Assembly (NCBI GenBank): GCA_934631005.1
Contig: CAKTXA010000038.1
Location: forward strand, 1 to 18,201
Reading direction: 5' to 3'
DNA from: an uncultured Oscillospiraceae bacterium
Lineage (GTDB): Bacteria; Bacillota; Clostridia; Oscillospirales; Oscillospiraceae
DNA: 18,201 bases
Positions 1 through 5,485 of this stretch are shown one piece after another; the first letter of the stretch is position 1, and every line of letters starts with the position of its first letter. The notes below the pieces were generated by a model, which was not told where the DNA came from, searched no databases, and was given only the letters and a program-made list of their open reading frames with translations. A program made the translations under genes and the position numbers.

Positions 1-468
1 CCCAAAAGCGAGATCGTCAATATCCGCTATCGTGAAAAGATGGAAGAACGGAAGGCACTTCTCAAAAGTGCAAAATCGGACTACGCCAAGGCTGCCGCCG
101 AGCTTGATACGCTCCGGGCAGAGGTCATTAAATCCCTCCGGGGCGAAAGTGCTTTTTCGCAGGATTTGCTCAGTTCCTTGATTGCGGATAATGAGAAAAA
201 ATGTCTTACCATTCAGCACACTATGGAGGTAGTGCAGGCGGCCTACGACGAGGGACAGGCCATGCTGGACGCCTTAAACGCTCAGTATGACGATATTATC
301 TCATGGGCGGACATGTACGACAGCGCCAGCATGGAGTCAAAGAAAATGATTGTGAGCTGCCTGATCCGGCGTGTGGAAGTGTATCGAGACTATCGGCTGC
401 ATATCGACTTCAACATTGACTTTGAGCAGTTCAGCGCTGGGCTGGACATTTCGGCAATCGCCGCATAA
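1..468 (+). CDS. Large serine recombinase, C-terminal part (cut by window edge)
   Basis: The reading frame is open from the first base and ends at TAA 466-468, giving about 155 residues with no start codon in view that need be real. The sequence is rich in K, E, A and L with heptad-like spacing (roughly residues 10-95), as in the coiled-coil arm of large serine recombinases. It ends with a segment of the type MIVSCLIRRVEVYRDYRLHI, which resembles the last beta-rich stretch of clostridial recombinase-family proteins carried on integrative elements and phages. The catalytic serine domain would lie to the left, outside the window. The gene converges on tRNA-Ala, and its DNA is visibly more A+T-rich than the genes to the right, consistent with an imported element. 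Family assignment is from the C-terminal pattern only, so it is good but not certain. Confidence 0.72.
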   Translation, partial: PKSEIVNIRYREKMEERKALLKSAKSDYAKAAAELDTLRAEVIKSLRGESAFSQDLLSSLIADNEKKCLTIQHTMEVVQAAYDEGQAMLDALNAQYDDIISWADMYDSASMESKKMIVSCLIRRVEVYRDYRLHIDFNIDFEQFSAGLDISAIAA

Positions 469-497
469 AAAAAGCCCGCTTCAAAAGGGAAGCGGAC
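467..497 (-). terminator. Second intrinsic terminator of the tRNA-Ala transcript
   Basis: A 7-bp stem (CCGCTTC 476-482 with GAAGCGG 489-495, 6-nt loop) is followed on the minus strand by seven U residues (A467-A473 on the plus strand). It lies directly behind the recombinase stop codon. The U-tract orientation shows that it stops minus-strand transcription coming from the tRNA. Confidence 0.65.
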
Positions 498-504
498 ATA
501 AAAC

Positions 505-530
505 AAAAAACTTGCTTTTTTCAAAGCAAG
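505..530 (-). terminator. First intrinsic terminator of the tRNA-Ala transcript
   Basis: A perfect 8-bp stem CTTGCTTT (511-518) / AAAGCAAG (523-530) with a 4-nt loop is followed on the minus strand by TTTTTTGTTTT (plus-strand A-run 500-510). It lies about 30 nt past the tRNA 3' end and in the correct orientation, in tandem with the terminator at 467-497. Confidence 0.75.
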
Positions 531-543
531 CATTTATTAAGAA

Positions 544-657
544 TACTCAGCGCACCCGTTTGGTGGAGATAAGCGGGATCGAACCGCTGACCTCTTGACT
601 GCCAGTCAAGCGCTCTCCCAGCTGAGCTATACCCCCGTATAAGGGGTGCGCTGAGTA
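544..657. repeat. 14-bp perfect inverted repeat flanking the tRNA gene
   Basis: TACTCAGCGCACCC at 544-557 is the exact reverse complement of GGGTGCGCTGAGTA at 644-657. The tRNA-Ala gene (561-636) lies between them, 3 bp from one arm and 7 bp from the other. In the primary transcript the arms would pair and extend the acceptor stem outside a small internal loop. They may be remnants of recombinase recognition arms or part of the tRNA processing structure. Confidence 0.85.
561..636 (-). tRNA. tRNA-Ala (anticodon GGC)
   Basis: The minus strand folds as a complete 76-nt tRNA with encoded CCA. The acceptor is GGGGGTA / TATCTCC, the D arm GCTC-AGCTGGGA-GAGC, the anticodon arm CTTGA-CTGGCAG-TCAAG (anticodon GGC, alanine), the variable loop AGGTC and the T arm AGCGG-TTCGATC-CCGCT. 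The acceptor stem contains two G-U pairs (positions 3-70 and 5-68). This is slightly weak and may mean that the 3' half differs in origin from the 5' half. No promoter sits immediately upstream. The nearest good one is at 739-767, in front of a truncated copy of the same tRNA, so both are probably transcribed together and the functional tRNA is cut out by RNase P. Confidence 0.95.
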
Positions 658-703
658 ATTTCTTATTCAATTAGTGCGGGGGTTGTTTACTGCTTCAACC
701 GGG

Positions 704-725
704 CTCCCAGCTGAGCTATACCCCC
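704..725 (-). pseudogene. Truncated 5' stub of tRNA-Ala
   Basis: On the minus strand, bases 725-704 repeat exactly the first 22 nt of the intact tRNA-Ala (GGGGGTATAGCTCAGCTGGG plus AG). The similarity then stops abruptly in the D arm. What follows (CCCGGTTGAAGC...) does not fold into the rest of a tRNA, although GGTTG and CAACC can pair. The stub keeps the promoter, so it looks like the original gene start, separated from its body by recombination or by insertion of a second tRNA copy. Confidence 0.85.
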
Positions 726-738
726 ATCGGCGAGGGTC

Positions 739-767
739 ATTATAACATGGCATCGGGGAAAATGCAA
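739..767 (-). promoter_or_regulatory. Promoter of the tRNA-Ala transcript
   Basis: On the minus strand: -35 TTGCAT (762-767), an exact 17-bp spacer and -10 TATAAT (739-744). The -10 is a perfect consensus. The expected start point is near 732, a few bases before the tRNA stub. Confidence 0.85.
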
Positions 768-788
768 GTGTTTTCTTGCAAAACGTGA

Positions 789-840
789 AAAAAAGACGCG
801 TCCAGCCGGGGCTTCGCCCCGGCTGGACGGTCATTTTTTG
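789..840. terminator. Strong terminator after the LTA-synthase-like gene, probably bidirectional
   Basis: A perfect 13-bp stem GTCCAGCCGGGGC (801-813) / GCCCCGGCTGGAC (817-829) with a TTC loop can be extended by four pairs with one bulged base (796-833). Seven A residues (789-795) make a U-tract for minus-strand transcripts, and T835-T840 do the same for plus-strand transcripts. It separates the sulfatase gene from the tRNA locus. A smaller hairpin, GCAGGCC (845-851) / GGCCTGC (859-865), lies between it and the sulfatase stop codon. Confidence 0.85.
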
Positions 841-898
841 CGCCGCAGGCCGGGAAAGGGCCTGCCCAGGTCAGGCTTCGCCCCGGCGGGTCAGTGCG

Positions 899-3460
899 TT
901 ACCGCTCAAACATCAGGTGGAAGTTATAGACCATGCTCATCACGTAATAGCGCGGCATGACCTGATCGGCGGAGCGGAAGACCGAATCCAGCTCGCCGTC
1001 GAGCCGGGCGATGGAATTCTCAAAGCACCAGATGAGCGCCGCCGTCTCAGACGAGCTCAGCGCCGGGTAGCGCGATTGCCAGTCGCGCACGGTCTGCTCG
1101 TCCACCGTCACGTCATAGCCGAGCATGGCGGCGTAGCGCCGCAGGGTCACGGCGGCGTCCTTGCGCAGCAGGGGCGTGAACGCGTCCATCAGCCAGACGC
1201 GGTCGCTGATGAGCCCATGGTCCTGCGCCCAGCGGACGGCGTCCTGATACTCGCCCGTCATGGTGCGCGTGCTGCTGCCCACAAAGAACAGCGGCGCGCC
1301 GCTCACGTCCGGGCGGCCCTGCACGCGGTAGAGCGTTTCGAGCAGCTCCGCATACGGGCACTCAATGTCAAAGCCGAACACGGTGTCGGAGAACGGGTCC
1401 ATATAGCCGTTCTGGCAGTAATAGTCCAGCATGCCCAGCGAGAACGTCTCGGGGATGTCGGTATACGGGTATTCCTGAAGCGTATTGTCCGCGTTGCGCA
1501 CGCCGAGGATGGCGTGGGCGTAGTAGTCGTTGTCCAAAATCTGCTTCGACACCTGCATGGCCCGCGCGATCTGCGCGGAGATGCTCTCCACGCGGGCGCT
1601 TACGTCGTCCGTGCCGCCGTCCGTGCGGCGGACGGCGCCGGTGGAGGCGTCAAAGGCAAAATCCGGGGTGATGAAGCTCTGGTCGGACAGGACGGCGTAG
1701 CCGCTTGCCTCCGGCGACAGGACGTCCCGCCCCGCGAGCAGCCGCGAGTCATACGGCAGGCCGAAGAGGTTCAAAAGCGTCGGCAGGATGTCCACGGTGC
1801 TGCAATACGTGTCCACGTCCACGTGCATCCCGGGCACGTAGCAAAGAAAGCTGTTGCGGTATTTTTCGAACACGGTGTCCACGGCATGCCCCGCCAGCTC
1901 GTTGTACTGCTGCTCATTGAGGCCATACGGGTAGTGGTCGTTCGTGAGGACGATGACGGTCCTGTCCGCCACGCCCGCGTCCTCCAGCGCCTGCAAAAGG
2001 AACTCCAGTCCCTTCTCCAGCTCCAGATTGCAGGCGATGTACGCCTTCACGGGGTCGGAATACGGAAGATCCTCCACCGCGGCGCGGTTTTTGGCGCTCA
2101 TGGGATTGTCCCAGTTATACTGATAGTGCCCGCTGAACGTCATGTAATACGCGCAGAAGGGCGTATCGGCCTGCAGATAGTCCGCGACGGACTGCTGCAT
2201 CATCTCGAGGTCGGACGACGGCCAGCTCAGCTCGATGTCCAGCCCGTCGGTGGCGGATTTGAAGGTGTAGCCGATGTTGGGGTGCGTGACGTTGCGGGAG
2301 TAATATTCGCCGGTGTAGTTGTGGTAGGCATACGTCAGCGCGCCGCGCTCCTTCATCTCATTTCCAAGGCAGAACGGCAGATAGTTCTTCTGCGAGGCGT
2401 AGAAGCTGGCGGTCGATTTGCTGCGCGTGAGGTCGGGATACAGCCCGGTGCACATCGTATACTCGCCGTTCGTGGTGTTGCTGCCGAACGAGCCGTAGTA
2501 GTTGTGGAACACAAAGCCGTTCGTGGCGAGCTTGTAGAGCGCCGGCGTCCGCTCCTCGTCGATCAGCAGGTCGGAGAACGACTCGGCGCAGATCGTGATG
2601 AGGTTATAATCCTTGAGCAGCCCGGTGTATTCGTTTTTGGACGTCGGCACGGCGGCGGCAAAATATTCATCCAGCTTCCGCAGCGCGTCATCCCCGGTCT
2701 GCTGCGCGAGCTCGTCAAAGTCGATGTCGTAGATATTATACTCTGCCGGGTCGTACTGTCCGTCCGCCGCGCCCTCCTGCGCAAGCAGCTCCGTCTCCCC
2801 CTCCGGCGTGGCGCCGAGCAGGAGGAACTTGCACTCCTGCCGCGTGGTGGACAGCAGGCCGATGTTTTTGATGCTGATCTCCGTGGCCGTTCCGGCGTCG
2901 GTGTAGAGCCGGTAGGCCGAGAACATCCCCGCGGCGTTCGCCCGCATAACGCCCACCGCGCCAAAGTGCAGCGCCAGCATCAGCGCCGCGCCGCACACCG
3001 GATACATCCACCGCCGCCGCTGCAGCCTCAGCCACCCGCGGCACACCGCCACGATCATCACCGGCAGCGGCAGCAGCAGGATGATGACCGGCACGATCGC
3101 CTGCCAGATGCCGTAGAGCATCTGCTGATGGAAATTGGCGATGGCGGTCGTGCCGAACGAGACCTGCCAGACGGACATAAATTCGCCGAAAATCGAATTA
3201 TAGACGAACTGGATCTCAAAATACAGTACGAAAATACCCGTCAGCACGCACAAAACGATGCCGCCCGCCCGTTTGGGCAGCAGCGACACGAGCGCGAACA
3301 GGGCAAAGCCCGCTGCCAGCGCAAACAGCAGCGGGTAGACGATGCGCGCCGACACGCCGCGGTACACGAACAGGTGCAGCGCCAGCTCCAGATACACCGG
3401 CAGCAGCAGGCACGCGGCAAGCGACGGCAGGATGGACTTGTCAAAACGCAGTTGCTTCAT
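899..3460 (-). CDS. LTA synthase family membrane sulfatase with C-terminal SLH-like repeats
   Basis: An 853-residue predicted membrane enzyme. Five hydrophobic helices lie at about 9-32, 41-60, 67-86, 117-140 and 153-172, the five-helix layout of LtaS. An extracellular alkaline-phosphatase/sulfatase-fold domain covers about 284-600. Metal and catalytic positions are visible: E293 in ITICAES, a likely nucleophile Thr329 in SNTTNGEY, H445 in SGHYQYN, and D508-H509 in VLTNDHYPYG. Family members transfer glycerol phosphate from phosphatidylglycerol to build lipoteichoic acid or prime it. Residues about 664-850 are extra: modules such as DAVRWAQDHGL and LLRKDAAVTLRRYAAMLGYD resemble S-layer homology repeats, which bind cell-wall polymers. 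An AUG start at 3460 with GAGGG 11 nt upstream is plausible. The gene is monocistronic, with its own promoter and terminator. The exact glycerol-phosphate or other substrate cannot be read from the sequence. Confidence 0.88.
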   Translation of the reverse strand: MKQLRFDKSILPSLAACLLLPVYLELALHLFVYRGVSARIVYPLLFALAAGFALFALVSLLPKRAGGIVLCVLTGIFVLYFEIQFVYNSIFGEFMSVWQVSFGTTAIANFHQQMLYGIWQAIVPVIILLLPLPVMIVAVCRGWLRLQRRRWMYPVCGAALMLALHFGAVGVMRANAAGMFSAYRLYTDAGTATEISIKNIGLLSTTRQECKFLLLGATPEGETELLAQEGAADGQYDPAEYNIYDIDFDELAQQTGDDALRKLDEYFAAAVPTSKNEYTGLLKDYNLITICAESFSDLLIDEERTPALYKLATNGFVFHNYYGSFGSNTTNGEYTMCTGLYPDLTRSKSTASFYASQKNYLPFCLGNEMKERGALTYAYHNYTGEYYSRNVTHPNIGYTFKSATDGLDIELSWPSSDLEMMQQSVADYLQADTPFCAYYMTFSGHYQYNWDNPMSAKNRAAVEDLPYSDPVKAYIACNLELEKGLEFLLQALEDAGVADRTVIVLTNDHYPYGLNEQQYNELAGHAVDTVFEKYRNSFLCYVPGMHVDVDTYCSTVDILPTLLNLFGLPYDSRLLAGRDVLSPEASGYAVLSDQSFITPDFAFDASTGAVRRTDGGTDDVSARVESISAQIARAMQVSKQILDNDYYAHAILGVRNADNTLQEYPYTDIPETFSLGMLDYYCQNGYMDPFSDTVFGFDIECPYAELLETLYRVQGRPDVSGAPLFFVGSSTRTMTGEYQDAVRWAQDHGLISDRVWLMDAFTPLLRKDAAVTLRRYAAMLGYDVTVDEQTVRDWQSRYPALSSSETAALIWCFENSIARLDGELDSVFRSADQVMPRYYVMSMVYNFHLMFER

Positions 3461-3487
3461 AGCTCTATGATCCCTCGATTCGTGCGT

Positions 3488-3516
3488 ATTTTACACGAAT
3501 TTTACACACTTTGCAA
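3488..3516 (-). promoter_or_regulatory. Promoter of the LTA-synthase-like gene
   Basis: On the minus strand: -35 TTGCAA (3511-3516), 17-bp spacer, -10 TAAAAT (3488-3493), about 28 bp before the start codon. The spacer and -10 region contain a tandem GTGTAAAAT-like repeat (GTGTGTAAAATTCGTGTAAA), which could bind a regulator. An inverted repeat GCGCCG (3522-3527) / CGGCGC (3536-3541) lies just upstream. Confidence 0.65.
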
Positions 3517-3554
3517 CAGAAGCGCCGCTTTTTTCCGGCGCGGACGTGAAGAAA

Positions 3555-3583
3555 TTTACAAATTCCCCGCCGCGTGCTATACT
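3555..3583 (+). promoter_or_regulatory. Promoter of the dihydropyrimidinase gene
   Basis: -35 TTTACA (3555-3560), exact 17-bp spacer, -10 TATACT (3578-3583). The predicted start is near 3590, giving a leader of about 40 nt. It is divergent from the sulfatase promoter about 40 bp away. Confidence 0.75.
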
Positions 3584-3630
3584 GGGTGCAAAGACACACG
3601 CAAAATTGATATAGAATGGAGCGTATTACT

Positions 3631-5004
3631 ATGAAGCGACTGTTCAAGGGCGGCACGATCGTGTCGGCGGGGGCCTCGCGGGAGGCTGATCTTCTGGTCT
3701 GCAACGACAAGATCGTGCTCATCGGCAAGGACATCCAGTCCGCGGACGCCGAGATCGTGGACGTGCGCGGCAAGCTGCTGTTCCCCGGCTTTATCGACGC
3801 GCATACCCATTTTGACCTCGACGTCTGCAATACCACCACGGCGGACGATTTTGAAAAAGGCTCCGCCGCGGCCGTCTGCGGCGGCACGACCATGGTCATC
3901 GACTTCGCCTGCCCGAATAAGGGCGAGACGCTGGGCTACGGCCTGTCCCTCTGGCACAAAAAGGCCGACGGCAAAACGAGCTGCGACTACGGCTTCCACA
4001 TGACCATCGACGACTGGAACGCGGGCATCCGGGCAGAGCTCCCCGAGATGTTCAAAGCGGGCATCTCGTCCTTTAAGATGTACATGACGTACCCCGCCAT
4101 GATGATCGGCGATCAGGATCTGTTCTCTGCGCTGCTGGAGCTCAAAAAATACGGCGGCATCGCGGGCGTACACTGCGAAAACGCGGGCGTCATCGACGCG
4201 CTCATCGCGCAGCATAAACAGGGCGGCAAGCTCGCCCCGGCGTCGCACCCGGAGTGCCGCCCGAATCCGCTGGAGGCCGAGGCCGTGGCGCATCTGCTGC
4301 GCATCGCCGAGGTGGCGGACGTGCCGGTCATCATCGTGCACCTGAGCACGCGCGAAGCGCTGCACGAGGTCTTTGCCGCGCGCGAGCGGGGGCAGAAGGT
4401 GTATGTGGAGACGTGCCCGCACTATCTGATTTTGGATGACAGCCGCTACCGGCAGGACGATTTTGACGCCTCGGCGGGCTATATCTGCGCGCCCCCGCTG
4501 CGCAAAGCCGCCGATCAGGAGGCGCTGTGGAAGGCGCTTGCCAACGGCACGGTGCAGACCGTTTCCACCGACCATTGCAGCTTCACGCGTGAGCAGAAGC
4601 GCGCCGGGCGGGACGATTTTACGAAGATCCCCGGCGGCCTGCCGGGCGTGGAGAGCCGCGGGCTGCTGCTGTACACCTACGGCGTGGCCGCGGGCCGCAT
4701 CACAAAGGAGCAGATGTGCGCGCTGCTTTCTGAAAATCCCGCAAGGCTCTACGGAGCGTACCCGCGCAAGGGCGTCCTTGCCGAGGGCAGCGACGCCGAC
4801 ATCGTCGTCCTTGACCCGTCCGCCGAGGGCGTATTCTCGGCAGAGCACGAGCACTCCGCCGCAGGCTACACCCCCTACGAGGGCATGCCCCGCAAGGGCC
4901 AGATCACCCAGGTCTACCTCCGCGGCCACCTCGTCGCCCAAAACGGCGATCTCATAAAAGAACACACCGGCCAATACATCCCCCGCGGAGTGGGTGCGCT
5001 GTAA
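3631..5004 (+). CDS. hydA: Dihydropyrimidinase / D-hydantoinase
   Basis: A 457-residue cytosolic amidohydrolase that opens the ring of dihydropyrimidines or 5-substituted hydantoins in reductive pyrimidine breakdown. The full binuclear metal site is visible: H58 and H60 in DAHTHFD, carboxylated lysine K149 in SSFKMYMTYP, H181 in GVHCENA, H237 in IIVHLST and D314 in STDHCSF. Length and motif order are typical of the family. I chose ATG 3631 because GGAG at 3618-3621 is its ribosome binding site. The in-frame ATG at 3616 overlaps that site and is unlikely to be used. The gene has its own promoter and ends before a non-coding repeat region, so it is a single transcription unit. No beta-ureidopropionase or dihydropyrimidine dehydrogenase gene is in the window, so the natural substrate (dihydrouracil or a hydantoin) is open. 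Confidence 0.93.
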   Translation: MKRLFKGGTIVSAGASREADLLVCNDKIVLIGKDIQSADAEIVDVRGKLLFPGFIDAHTHFDLDVCNTTTADDFEKGSAAAVCGGTTMVIDFACPNKGETLGYGLSLWHKKADGKTSCDYGFHMTIDDWNAGIRAELPEMFKAGISSFKMYMTYPAMMIGDQDLFSALLELKKYGGIAGVHCENAGVIDALIAQHKQGGKLAPASHPECRPNPLEAEAVAHLLRIAEVADVPVIIVHLSTREALHEVFAARERGQKVYVETCPHYLILDDSRYRQDDFDASAGYICAPPLRKAADQEALWKALANGTVQTVSTDHCSFTREQKRAGRDDFTKIPGGLPGVESRGLLLYTYGVAAGRITKEQMCALLSENPARLYGAYPRKGVLAEGSDADIVVLDPSAEGVFSAEHEHSAAGYTPYEGMPRKGQITQVYLRGHLVAQNGDLIKEHTGQYIPRGVGAL

Positions 5005-5077
5005 GCAGCGCGATCGCGCAGCACCCTGTAGGGGCCGATGACCCGCTCTGCCCGTCCCACCGCACCGCCGGTCATGC

Positions 5078-5389
5078 CGTAGGGGCGGGGTTCTACCCCG
5101 CCCGCTGGTTGGCGGCTGTGGCTTTTGCACGCACCGGCGGGCGGTACGCAGCCCATACCTTCCCCTGGGGGAAGGTGCCCCCGAAGGGGGCGGATGAGGG
5201 CCGGGGAGCACTTACGGTTTGCTTTGCAGTTTCAGCTAAACGCAACTGCTCCCCGACCCTCATCAGTCTGCTCCGCTTCGCTCCGCAGCCAGCTTCCCCG
5301 AGGGGAAGCCAAGGGGCCCTCAGCAAAGCGGCACTGCGGCAAAGGAACGATGCTGCATACCGGCGGGAGGGGCAAGCCCCGCCCCTACG
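5078..5389. repeat. Fold-back (MITE- or REP-like) intergenic element
   Basis: The outer ends are exact inverted repeats: CGTAGGGGCGGGG (5078-5090) and CCCCGCCCCTACG (5377-5389). Inside, GATGAGGGCCGGGGAGCA (5193-5210) pairs with 5247-5264 at 17 of 18 positions. Local palindromes sit between them, for example GGGCGGGGT/ACCCCGCCC (5083-5103), CCTTCCCCTGGGGGAAGG (5158-5175) and GCTTCCCCGAGGGGAAGC (about 5291-5308). No transposase is encoded. The nested hairpin design suggests a non-autonomous repeat family. A bracketing sequence with the same GTAGGGGC start occurs at about 5031-5037. Confidence 0.7.
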
Positions 5390-5403
5390 TTACGACGAAA
5401 TCA

Positions 5404-5438
5404 TTACTTCTTCACTCTTCACTATTACCTATTACCTG
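5404..5438. repeat. Five degenerate 7-bp tandem repeats
   Basis: Consecutive heptads TTACTTC, TTCACTC, TTCACTA, TTACCTA and TTACCTG form an A+T-rich block between the GC-rich fold-back element and the terminator. It is coding on neither strand. Confidence 0.7.
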
Positions 5439-5471
5439 AAAAATCCCCCCGCCTGAGCGGGGGGATTTTTT
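5439..5471. terminator. Bidirectional terminator between hydA and the regulator gene
   Basis: The 10-bp stem ATCCCCCCGC / GCGGGGGGAT with a CTGA loop (5443-5466) is flanked by A residues at 5439-5443 and T residues at 5466-5471. It therefore gives a U-tract in both directions. It serves the two convergent genes on either side. Confidence 0.9.
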
Positions 5472-5485
5472 AGCGGGGGAGCTTT

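Larger units (their letters stand above)
5005..5438. other. Non-coding region between hydA and the regulator, filled with repeats
   Basis: No convincing gene is present in this 434-bp stretch. Its short open frames are made of palindromic GC-rich sequence. It holds a large fold-back element (5078-5389) and a block of degenerate heptads (5404-5438), and it is followed by a bidirectional terminator. Confidence 0.7.

Noticed and set aside
371..598. Plus-strand open frame across the recombinase end and tRNA
   Set aside because: It overlaps terminators and the tRNA gene in another frame and has no recognisable product.
776..3634. Very long open frame on the plus strand opposite the LTA-synthase-like gene
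   Set aside because: It is antisense to a gene with clear family motifs, its product is rich in R, H, V and Q with no recognisable domain, and open antisense frames are expected in DNA with such GC-biased third codon positions.
3577..5211. Long minus-strand open frame opposite hydA
   Set aside because: It has no family motifs and runs through the hydA promoter and repeat region; the plus-strand dihydropyrimidinase is unambiguous.
5093..5456. Several short open frames on both strands in the hydA-regulator gap
   Set aside because: They are translations of palindromic repeat DNA, without ribosome binding sites or conserved motifs.
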